A stretch of 64,000 bases of DNA, from contig CM044964.1 in NCBI GenBank assembly GCA_024516035.1, forward strand, positions 16,332,415 to 16,396,414, written 5' to 3'. Of this stretch, positions 55,076 to 64,000 are shown one piece after another. Under the pieces are notes generated by a model. It worked only from the letters and a program-made list of their open reading frames with translations, did no database searches and had not been told where the DNA came from. Within the stretch, counting starts at the first letter, position 1; each line of letters starts with the position of its first letter. A program made the position numbers and the translations under genes. Origin of the DNA: Bactericera cockerelli. Taxonomy: Eukaryota; Arthropoda; Insecta; Hemiptera; Triozidae.

Positions 55076-55345
55076 TCAGCCAGCGTCGATGGCATGTTGA
55101 ATACACCGGTTCCCTTCAGAACACCGAAGTTAAGCGACATCCAGCGAGGTTAAGACTTGGATGGGTGACCATTCAAATTCTAATTCTCGTGACGCTGGCT
55201 TTTCCCGGCCCCACTCAGGCTGGGTGAGGTCAATGTGAGTAGCAGGTTTGTGAGTTTCCTGCGAATGGAGGGTAAAACCCCCGTCGTGATATGACCATGG
55301 CAGTTGAAAGCGACGTTAAACCCCACTTTAAAAAAAAAAGAAGAA
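55076..55345 (+). repeat. 5S-rRNA-derived SINE with core domain, family F
   Basis: The best copy of the family in plus orientation. The 5S-like head covers 55078-55200 (GAATACACCGGTTCCCTTC, CACCGAAGTTAAGCGAC, GACTTGGATGGGTGACC, GTGACGCTGGCTTTT). The core (55200-55280) has GGCTGGGTGAGGTCAATGTG and GCGAATGGAGGGTAAAAC. The tail AAAGCGACGTTAAACCCCAC ends in an A-run. It is nearly identical to 34138-34397. Confidence 0.9.
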
Positions 55346-57380
55346 TCTGAGGGTTAGGTGGTAGAAAATGCTTTGGTGATCCTCTTAGACTTAGATACCT
55401 ACGGGGTCATGGGGATCCGAGTAGGTACCTAACTTGAAATTTGATCCATAGCTATAGACCTATGGATCAAATTTCAAAATTCCAACAGCAACAATGAACA
55501 TGAACACTTTAAATCCGTTTTTTAAGACGATTAGGTATTTCACGTCCTTTTTTTATTTATTGGTCATGAATCAAAAGAAAGTTACTATAGACTTATTGTC
55601 AGCTCTTTGATTCGAACCCAGGATTTTAAAATCTAGTAACAATTCTTGTTTTATTTATTAGGATTGGCACACCTATTTTCGATTTTACAATCTAGTAACA
55701 ATAATTCTTGTTTTATATATTAGTAGTGGCACACCTGGACCGAGTTTTATTACTGATCAAGTGATCCACTCATAGATTTAGTTGGTACGTTGGATTTGTA
55801 CGGTATTTTTTACCACTTTTAAAATTCGAAAAACCTTCGCTCAATGCATAATTAGACAAGAACAGAAATTTGAGCTTTGTATTTGTCATTATAGAGATAC
55901 ATACTACAGTGCTCAGTCTGTGAGTTGATTTTCCGAACTCTCATCACATGATGTAGGTACATTGTACAAATGTACAGTGTACACGCTACGATGACGTCAC
56001 CGCATACTGTATGTGTGTATGTATTGTGATCTTTCTCATCTTTCTGAATACGGTCTCATAAAGGTTGCTGCTAGAATAATGACATCATCACATCACTGAT
56101 GGAATACTGACTATGACTTTTGCAAGTAGTGCACGTACGATGACGTTTGAAATTTGAAAATAACTATCGAAAATGGCCATTTTTAAACACACCATTATCA
56201 CTATTTACTCCTCACATTTAGGTATACTATCAAACTTATACATAATTATGTATTATGTACCAATGTAAGTGCATGGTAATGTAATTGTCATTCATGATCA
56301 TGAAATACAGATACAAATTTGAGCATGATTTTATTAGAATGTTTCACCTCTCTCATCGGTTGTACGAATCACTTTCGCCATCGCGTTGATTCCGTTAAAC
56401 TAAAACTCGTCCCTGATTTGATATCGCATTGTTGTAAACAAATGATCTGAATTTCTGATAAAAAAAAAAGAGTGAAATAAAAAAATCTGCTTTCACACTG
56501 CAATTGCAGAATTAATTTTTCAGTTAAATTATTTCTGCTTTGCCTCTTTTAGCCTGTGATTTGATGTTATAATTAATTGATAATAACGTTAATGGACTAC
56601 AATCAGTAGAGTTCTCTCAAGTTCAGTTATTGACAAGTAGCAAGATGTTCCTCCTTCGCAAAAAACATGGTGTTTTCTATAGCGTCTTTATCAGTGCATG
56701 TGTTTTTTATTTTTAAGTGATATTTTTTTGCAATGAATGCTGTTCATTTTGATAAAAGAAATTTCTACCATTAGGTAATTTAATTGTTCTTAGAGCCACT
56801 TAATTATATAAATATTCAAGTACCTATTTTTCTGGTAATATTTAAATAAACTTTTTCACCGTTGTTGAAGGTCTTACTTTGATTTTTTCTTTTTTTGTGG
56901 CCAATAGCTCTGATGTCTGAAGAAGAAAAATAGGTCAAAGTGAGAACCTATCAATTTTGGTCTCAAAAGCTCAGTCTGTTCAGTATATTGCTCTTTAAAC
57001 CACATTTTCTACTATTTCGATGTATTGCAGAAACATATAATATGGCAAATGTCAATTGATTTTTTCTTCTTCTAAATTGAATCCTGATCAATATATTCAA
57101 GTAAAACCTTTCCAAAATTAGTAACATAAATTGATTTTCAAGACATGCATTCAATTATAGAGGCAACTTTCATATTACAGTTCTTGGCCAAGATGAGGTA
57201 CATTTCACTTTCTTATGTGTTCACAAGACTGATACAGAGTAACACTGTGCTTAATGTGAAAAAATACACAGAAGTTTAATTTTTAGGTATTTTCTTGTTT
57301 TCTAAGAACTTTCAATTATCTTGTAAACCTTAATAGATAATGAGCTGGGTAGAATACCTTGGTTGATGGCCATAACTTAA
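55346..57380. other. AT-rich non-coding sequence
   Basis: A small inverted repeat near 55427-55475 (TTGAAATTTGATCCATAGCT and complement) and a two-copy about 60-bp direct repeat at 55620-55745 (TCTAGTAACAATTCTTGTTT, GGCACACCT). Otherwise I see nothing. Confidence 0.5.
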
Positions 57381-57381
57381 A

Positions 57382-57508
57382 TCTTACACACTAAGTATTA
57401 GTGAAGTTAGCTAGACTGAGTTGCTACACACAGATAATTGTAAATCTTACACACATAAAATTAGTGAAGTTAACTAGGCTGAGTTGCTATACACAGATAA
57501 TTTTGTTA
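57382..57508. repeat. 64-bp tandem duplication
   Basis: Two copies of CTTACACA...ATTAGTGAAGTTAGCTAG, ACTGAGTTGCTACACACAGA and TAATT, diverged by a few bases. Confidence 0.75.
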
Positions 57509-57585
57509 GTTTTCTTCATAATTACTTCCCTTATTAAAATATTTACAAACAGTTTATTATTTACACTAATAAGATATGCCATGGA

Positions 57586-57955
57586 GGCTTAACAGCCTCA
57601 GTGGGGTAATGGTTGTGACTACTGCCCGTAGTCCCGAGTTCTCAAGTTCAACTCCCGGCTGGGACAGACTTTTCGAAGAAAATTCTGTTCCATCCAAACA
57701 CGTGAGGCTGCCATTTCCGGCCCTACCCAGGCTGGGTGAGGTTAATGTGGGTAGCTGGTACGATTACCAGCGAATGGAACGTAAAACCACCGTCCTAATC
57801 CAGGACGGTAAATCAAATAGAATCGTTGGCGTTAGGAAGGGCATCCAGCCATAAAAAATGTGCCAAAACCAATCAACCTCAACCATGAGGTTGAACAACG
57901 TCGACCCTGCTTGAGAGACAAGACAGAGTAAAAGAAGAAGAAGAAGATTAAAAAG
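57586..57955 (+). repeat. tRNA-headed SINE with core domain, family E
   Basis: CAGTGGGGTAATGGTTGTGA, AAGTTCAACTCCCGGCTGGG, the core CATTTCCGGCCCTACCCAGG / GGGTGAGGTTAATGTGGG / GCGAATGGAACGTAAAACC, and the tail TTAGGAAGGGCATCCAGCC then (GAA)n. It aligns end to end with 30385-30745. Confidence 0.88.
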
Positions 57956-58696
57956 TAAAACTTTGTGATTTTCAGGGCTAAATCATTACCTTTCATCATT
58001 CTCTGCATCCTGTACTAGTTAAAAAAAAACGTCAAGACATGGCTATTGAATCTAACTTAGATAGACCTCTTGACCATTCTTCTGTTCTATTTTTAATAAT
58101 CAGTGTAGCTCAAAAATGTCTACACTGTTGCCCAAAAAATACATAGAACATAGTATTTTCTTCGTAAAGCAATCTTGTTAGTAATATTCAGTAAATACCA
58201 ATGTATTATTTGACAAATGTATTCAACCTCTAGTTTCCCATACACTTGAAACCATTTTACCCGATTAAGTATTCCCACAAAATCTTGCTTGTATGTTGGT
58301 ACTAATTGTACTATTTATAATACCTTTAGGCCTTACCTACATGTTTGTACTTAGTTTTTTCATATGATAATTATTTAATTATGTTTTCTTTATTTGTAAA
58401 AAGCAAACTGTTTAAATTTATTTGTTCCAACAACTATTGGTTGAAACAAAGATGCAATAAAAACCAAGCAAGTGAGGCATAAGCCACACCTAGTTACCTA
58501 ACCTACAAACCACATTATCAATGATTATTTATGTATCTATGTATGAGTTGGTGTGATTCTGCTACCTAGTGTGATCAATCCTGATCAATAGAGAGAAATT
58601 GTGTCCATACCATGACACTCCTTATAAATCTCTTTCATACTTTAACTGAACTGTGAAAGAGAATTCAAGCAATTCATGTATATTCATTACTTGGAT
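57956..58696. other. AT-rich non-coding sequence
   Basis: I see no supported feature here. Confidence 0.4.
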
Positions 58697-58950
58697 CATA
58701 TCGCCGCTGCAAACACAAACTGTCGTATCTGCAAATTTTGCCATTTTCAGTTAAGAAGCGCTCATAGTGGTTCGTGCTTGCTGAGAATCTTTGAAACTCA
58801 CATACGACTAACCTTAAAACATGAATACTTCGGGAAGGAGTTGAGATACAGATACGACAGTTCGTGACATGAAAAAGGAAGTTTCAAACCACTATGTGCG
58901 CTTCCTGAAAATTTGCAGATACGACAGTTTGTGTTTGCAGCGGCGATATG
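58697..58950. mobile_element. Foldback MITE-like element, 254 bp
   Basis: Perfect 43-bp terminal inverted repeats: the left arm 58697-58739 starts CATATCGCCGCTGCAAACAC and the right arm 58908-58950 is its exact complement. Complementarity continues inward imperfectly (GAAGCGCTCATAGTGGTT against AACCACTATGTGCGCTTC, and TTTGAAACTC). The target duplication is unclear. No coding capacity. Confidence 0.85.
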
Positions 58951-59790
58951 ACTAGGTCATAATAAAATCAAAAATTACTTGAAAAAATCTATTGTTGTAA
59001 AAATTACACTTTGATCCTACCAAAAGATGATCTATATTTTGTATTGTTTCACAAATTATTCCTACCTGAGATATATAAAAAAAAAATAGAAAATCAAAAT
59101 TAGTACATACCAATTTATGTTTTATTCACTCTGAACATATTGAAATAGTGATACCTACAGTTAATAGCACTTGAGTATCACACTTTTTTAAAAAAACATA
59201 TTATGCTAGCATCTTAGATTATCCAGAGGTTTCAAATAGGTCATTTTAAAAGATAAGGAAGGCCTCAGTCATGGTACTCATGGTCACATCTTATCGGTTC
59301 CTAAGTATAGATAAAGGACCTTAGGTGGTATAAAATGCAATTCAAGTCAATAATATTTATCAAAGGCACAGTACATGAATTGTTGAGGACTTGAATAAGC
59401 AATTTCATAGGTGTCATCAAAGTAACTCTACAGACTTGGTACATTATTTGTGATTTTGTCACTAATTGTTTATGACACATAATTTCCAATTTAATACCTT
59501 TTTTGGCAATGGGAAATTTCCCAAGATGTTATTATGCTAGAGTTGCAGATTGGTTACCTATGGTGCAAATTAATTTTTCCTATGGAATCATTTATTGCAG
59601 CTAAATCAGCAAAAATATCTCATTTTTTCCTGAAATTAGTTATGTCTCCAGGATTAATTTGTTTATATACTAGTCAGTAATGAAAATATGAGACCTTCTG
59701 CTATGATGTGACCTTGAAAAAATAATCTTGAATCCAGCTCAAGTAAATATTCAGATTGAAGGGATCTTGTATCCTTTGGGGATTTTTCTC
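58951..59790. other. AT-rich non-coding sequence
   Basis: No gene is supported here. Confidence 0.4.
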
Positions 59791-59799
59791 AACAGCACA

Positions 59800-60510
59800 G
59801 TGCCCTAATGACCTCCTTTCCACACCAACCATCCATCTAGCTCCTATTCTCCTTCCTACGCTACCTTCTTCACACCAACCTTCCCAATATAACTTTGTCA
59901 CACCCACCTACTCCTCATGTACATTGTATACCATTCTCTTCTTGGGCAGCCTCTCCAACACTCACCATCTATCCTGTCCTCTACCTACTGCTCCTCCTTA
60001 GTTTCTCTTCTCCACACCCACCCTCTGATCTACCTTTCTCCTCCTCACATAACTTCTCACTTCCACTCTTCCTCTACTTCTACTTCTCCACTCGTCTTCT
60101 GTTTCCTTACTCTTCTGTTTCTCTCTCCAACATTACTTTACCCAACTCTTTTTTGTTTTGCACCTTGAAAGAAAACCTTTTTCATTTCTCTTTCACCACT
60201 CCTCTCCAATACTTTTTTTTACCGATTCTACTTTTTCTCCCTTTCTCTCCTTACTTTAGTTACTTTCCTTCCCTTACATTCTCCTCTTATCGCCTTCCCT
60301 CATGACTTGTACCTACCTCCCTTTCTCTCTATCTCTGTATCTCCAGCTTGCTCATCCTTTATCTACCTATCATACCCCCCCCCCCTTGTTTACTTCCCTT
60401 GCATTCCCATCTATTCTCCTTGCTCTTTTCTCTCTCTTTCTCCCCCGTTTCTCTCTTCCTCTTCCCCCCCCCCCCCCCTCTCTCTCACTCTCTGTCTCTA
60501 TCTCCCATCT
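59800..60510. repeat. CT-rich tract with poly-C runs
   Basis: Long pyrimidine-rich stretch with C-runs near 60377 and 60466. All long frames are Ser/Leu/Pro/Phe low-complexity. Confidence 0.85.
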
Positions 60511-60658
60511 TTGCATATTTAATCAAGATGAGTGGTTCTACGGGAGAGAAGGTCTTGCTGTTTATCAATATCACCTGCTTCTTCCTGCAGCATCCTTGTA
60601 CCCCATTTAGAAATGTTTTAATGGTGCCATTGCGATGCCATTGAATTTGAGTGAGCAG

Positions 60659-60995
60659 GGAAGTGAGCATTACATGTCTTTACTTCTACTGCTACTTCAG
60701 GGAAGTGAGCATTACATGTCTTCACTTCTACTGCTACTTCAGGGAAGTGTGCATTACATGTCTTCACTTCTACTGCTACTTCAGTGAAGTGAGCATTACA
60801 TGTCTTTACTTCTATTGCTACTTCAGGGAAGTGAGCATTACATGTCTTTACTTCTATTGCTACTTCAGGGAAGTGAGCATTACATGTCTTTTTTTCTACT
60901 GCTACTTCAGGGAAGTGAGCATTACATGTCTATACTTCTACTGCTACTTCAGGGAATCGAGCATTACATGTCTTCACTTCTACTGCTACTTCTCC
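60659..60995. repeat. 42-bp minisatellite, 8 copies
   Basis: Each unit is GGAAGTGAGCATTACATGTC, then TTTACTTCTACTGCTACTTCA. The period of 42 keeps frames open, giving 14-residue peptide repeats (EVSITCLYFYCYFR) in one frame and a Leu-rich repeat in another. No upstream promoter or family is recognised. Confidence 0.95.
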
Positions 60996-61287
60996 TGCCT
61001 TGCTCTCTCAGAAGTAGTCCAGAACTCAAGGGACCTAACACTTTTGCATTTCCAGATATCCTAGCTTCTCTTATGAAGAGGTTATTTTCCCTTATACGTA
61101 GAGCGGTAAATTTGACCTAGAATTTTTCTTCTTCTTCCTTTCGACTATCACAGTACGCCGTGAAAAAATAAGCAGATGAATCGCCACACCCACTTTGGTT
61201 GAATGTAAACACACACCGGTGTAATCAGACTAATCAGTCTACATACAAAATACAAATTACGAGCCATCTGAGAGTCAATTGTCTATC
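60996..61287. other. Non-coding sequence
   Basis: I see no supported feature here. Confidence 0.4.
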
Positions 61288-61492
61288 CCGCTAGCTCAGT
61301 GGTAAAGGCGGCACCCTATGAATCCAGAGATTCTAGAGGTCATGGGTTCGAAAATCAGCCAGGACATGACAAGTTATCCTCCCATTTAGGATTTTTACCA
61401 CCTAATAATTGGTCTTGAGCTTACTGCTGGAATAATGGGACTTTAATAGTCCTAATCGGGCAGTATACATAAGGCGATATTATTATTAATTA
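61288..61492 (+). repeat. tRNA-headed SINE, family G
   Basis: Head CCGCTAGCTCAGTGGTAAAG, a B-box-like GGGTTCGAAAATCAGCC, body TATCCTCCCATTTAGGATTT and GGGCAGTATACATAAGGCGA, tail (TTA)n. It is the best-preserved copy of the family. Confidence 0.78.
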
Positions 61493-61639
61493 CCAATACC
61501 ACTGTACATCCGACCCTAGAAGATAACCTCCTGGGGGCCCTCAATGCCCCTGACTTCACACCCACATCAGCAACAGTAACTCTTAGGAAATAAAAAAAAA
61601 GTTCTGGACGCTAATTACCCTTAGCTAAATTTCTGACCC

Positions 61640-62340
61640 AGATACTTTTCCGTTCTTCCCACCACTTCTCTTTTCTCTTCTTCCTCCTCCTACTTCTCCT
61701 CTGCCTGCTCTTACTCCTCCTCCTTCTCCTCCTAGTCCCACTCCCCCTGCTCCTCCTCCTCCTTTTTCTCCTCTTCCTTTTCCTTCTCCTATTTGTCCTA
61801 CTCCTCTTCTTCCTTGTCCTACTCCTCTTCTTCCTTTTCCTACTCCTCTTCCTTTTCCTCCTCATCTTCCTTTTCCTGCTCCTTCTTCTTCTTCTTCTTC
61901 TTCTCCTGCTCCTCCTTTTCCTCTTTATCATCCTTCTCCTTTGTGCTCTTATTCTGCTCTTCTTTGCTATACGAATTGTTCTCAACCTTTCCTGTTTTTT
62001 TCGCTTCCTTGTCTTCATCTTCTCGCCGTTTCCTGTTTTCTTTCCTTTCATCATTTTCTATCTCCTCCTCCATTATCTCCTGTTTCTTTTACTTTTCTTC
62101 TCTACATTCATCTTCCAATCTTCACTTTTCTTTTTCCTCGCTGTCCTTAATTTTCATTTTCTTCTTCCAGCTCCCCCCTACCACACCTCCTCTATTCTAA
62201 TTCTCTTTTCCCAATACTTTTTTTCTTCCCCACAAACCTTTACATCATAGCTCTTCTTCTTCCTTACATGTTCCTCCTCCTCCCCCTCCTCCCCATTCTT
62301 CTTCCCACTCCTTTCTCTTTGTCTCCGCATACTTCTGTTG
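61640..62340. repeat. CT-rich (TCC/TTC)n tract
   Basis: Trinucleotide-biased CTCCTC/CTTCTT sequence. The Arg/Lys- and Ser-rich frames over it are compositional. Confidence 0.85.
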
Positions 62341-62644
62341 TCCTCATTTATCGTGCTCCTTTTTGTTCACATTTTCTTTTCTTCTGTAAATCCGAAGTAT
62401 CAGCAATTTTTTCCCTTGGAAGAAAAACTGAAAGAAAGTGTTTTTTTTCTGAAAAGAAAGAACAAAAAGATAAAATTTGGAATTTTAAACTGAGATTGTT
62501 GAAAAGATGGAATGACTGATACATGCTTAGTTTCCAAAGACCTCACTGAGATCCTTTAATAAAATCGAAGATACAATCGAAAATATGATTGTAAAATCGA
62601 ATGGGACCAAACCTATTCGATTTCACAGCGTCAATAACAGAATA

Positions 62645-63020
62645 CTTAGATATTGTGGTTGTAGCCAGCTTGGCTACAGCTTGACGGGGGAATGGTGGTC
62701 TCCGGCCAACTTTATTTCAAAATTGGCTTGTCCTGAACCACATACATATTTCTATTCGCGATGAACCATTGGGAAAATAATGAACCATTGGGAAGATATT
62801 AGAATAGAGCTGTTGTTGTTATAACCAGCACAGCTACAGCTGAGGGAGTGATGGTCCACATATTCTCAGATGTAATCAACCATCGTGAGATTTTGCTTTT
62901 TATTATAACACATGAACCCTTTGTAAAACAACAAGATTCTTAGGGTTGGCTAGTCTGTCTTCAGTTTAAAGTCAACACTGATCTTCTCCCTGTTTAACGT
63001 CCCCTAGCCAGACTGAAATC
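62645..63020 (+). repeat. Dispersed repeat I, plus copy
   Basis: GTAGCCAGCTTGGCTACAGC, CTTGTCCTGAACCACATACA, GCGATGAACCATTGGG, GGGTTGGCTAGTCTGTC and CGTCCCCTAGCCAGACTG mirror the copy at 32425-32660. An internal partial duplication (GTTATAACCAGCACAGCTAC) starts at 62818. Confidence 0.6.
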
Positions 63021-63304
63021 AGGCCGTAACTGACTTCCAAGAAAAAGAAATGTTGATAAGAATCCACCTCGTCTAAAATCAATTACTGATAAGGTATGGC
63101 TGTATCTTGACCATGCCTCAATTGATTTTACATTCACCACCCCCGTTGAAATATGTCTAGAATTTTTTTGTACAACATTATACAGGGTGATTCAGAAAAG
63201 TACCGTCAAACGTTAACCACATATTCTATGGGCTAGTTAAGGAGGGGTCAACTCTATAAAAGAAAGTGCGCAAATGCCTCCTAACGGAGGTACACGCCCC
63301 TTAA

Positions 63305-63460
63305 CACTTAGACGACCGGCATGGTTTTTCGTGAATTCTCTTGTGGGACGGCGATAATACGGCTCTCCGACATTGTGTACCACCGGTGGTACACCCGGTC
63401 CATTCCGTACGTGCGTGTGTGTACCACTGGTGGTACATGGTACACCCGGTCGTCTAAGTG
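63305..63460. mobile_element. 156-bp TTAA-flanked mini-element
   Basis: Ends CACTTAGACGACCGG and CCGGTCGTCTAAGTG are perfect 15-bp inverted repeats, with TTAA immediately outside each (63301-63304, 63461-63464). Inside are GTACCACCGGTGGTAC and GTACCACTGGTGGTAC palindromes. TTAA targeting points to a piggyBac-type transposase supplied in trans. Confidence 0.78.
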
Positions 63461-63681
63461 TTAAGGTGTTTTTAAACAATCGAAATTTTCATTTTACGGC
63501 TTACCTATTTGGGATATCGCAATGTGGTAAAAAAATCACTCTCAATACTAGATAGCACCTTTCTTTTGGCAGAAAATTTAACACCATTCCAATTTCAGGG
63601 GCGGTCTCAGGAGGGTCAGATGGTAGAAAAAAGGTTCTAACTTTTTAGTCGTTGCTTATAATTGAATTTGGTTTTCACAAT

Positions 63682-63942
63682 TTTAAAACCTATGTCATTG
63701 TCTACAAAAATGATTTGAATAATTTTTCCCTCAAATTAACACAAAAGCTTGAAAATTGAAATTGAAGATTTTAAAACCGCATTAAGTTTTGAAACCTATG
63801 CAACTAGCATACAATTTTAGAACAAGAATTTTCAGCCAATTCATTATTTAACAAGTTTTCAATTTACTCCACTTACATCCATTGTTTTTCTTACCATTTT
63901 TTTTTTCTGACCATTTTTGTAGACAATGACATAGGTTTTAAA
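63682..63942. repeat. 31-bp inverted repeat pair
   Basis: 63682-63712 and 63912-63942 are exact complements (TTTAAAACCTATGTCATTGT + CTACAAAAATG) separated by 199 bp. It could be the ends of a small element or a remnant of a foldback repeat. I see no target duplication. Confidence 0.75.
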
Positions 63943-64000
63943 TGTTAGTACGCCTCCTCGTGGTTCACCCTGGGCAACGCATTAACATGCGGCTAAAGTA

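Noticed and set aside
55078..55200. 5S rRNA gene
   Set aside because: It is diverged from 5S in the second half and fused to a conserved SINE core with an A-rich tail present in other copies.
60515..60610. Downstream host exon starting in phase 0
   Set aside because: The acceptor-like ATTTAATCAAG lacks a good pyrimidine tract next to it and no convincing donor follows.
61611..62054. 147-codon Arg/Lys-rich frame on the minus strand
   Set aside because: It lies in a CTC/CTT trinucleotide tract, so the composition alone keeps the frame open.
63182..63975. Large element from CAGGGTGATTCAG to CACCCTG
   Set aside because: Inverted similarity does not extend beyond the few terminal bases, and no target duplication is visible.

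Overview
The window looks like intronic and intergenic DNA from an arthropod nuclear genome, probably an insect. It is AT-rich, has spliceosomal exon signals, and is crowded with SINEs, MITE-like DNA elements, minisatellites, CT/GA/CA microsatellites and frequent short TAGGTA/TACCTA stretches. I cannot name the species. There is no bacterial-style gene content. One run of exactly 100 N (33070-33169) shows that this is a scaffolded assembly.

Host coding content is sparse. Three short, GC-richer, open segments with good splice sites lie on the + strand at 24562-24633, 36350-36456 and 41418-41515. Their reading phases join without a break, so they look like consecutive exons of one unidentified gene with introns of about 11.7 kb and 5.0 kb. 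A weaker fourth candidate (22173-22284) also joins in phase but lies inside a pair of long inverted repeats. The rest of that gene is presumably outside the window.

The largest object is a nearly complete 10.66-kb CACTA (EnSpm)-like DNA transposon at 42618-53273, lying downstream of the last recognised exon and encoded antisense to it. Its ends are inverted (CACGGTGAAAAA and CACGCTGAAAAA) and flanked by TA on both sides. It carries a zinc-finger transposase (43994-46400, split by one frameshift) and a four-exon gene (46734-50001) for a SAM-domain protein resembling the SAMD3-like family, with a TATA box upstream. Both ends hold dense subterminal arrays of TTAGCATA/TATGCGAA-type motifs, including a 64-bp tandem array on the left and a 163-bp tandem array on the right. 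CA repeats and SINEs have since inserted into the right arm, and one SINE sits in an intron.

The other mobile DNA includes: a 5'-truncated LINE (37150-38575, minus strand) whose reverse transcriptase ends in C2H2-like zinc knuckles; a 911-bp TTAA-flanked piggyBac-type element full of GGGAC...GTCCC hairpins (4111-5021); a 156-bp TTAA-flanked mini-element (63305-63460); a TA-flanked MITE (18000-18448); a foldback element (58697-58950); a 1.7-kb element with about 265-bp inverted ends (21193-22919); and a perfect 248-bp-arm palindrome (27411-27956). At least seven tRNA-headed SINE families and one 5S-rRNA-headed SINE family are present. The 5S family and one tRNA family share a central conserved domain. 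Several minisatellites (62-bp x7, 33-bp x7, 42-bp x8, 28-bp, 64-bp) complete the picture.
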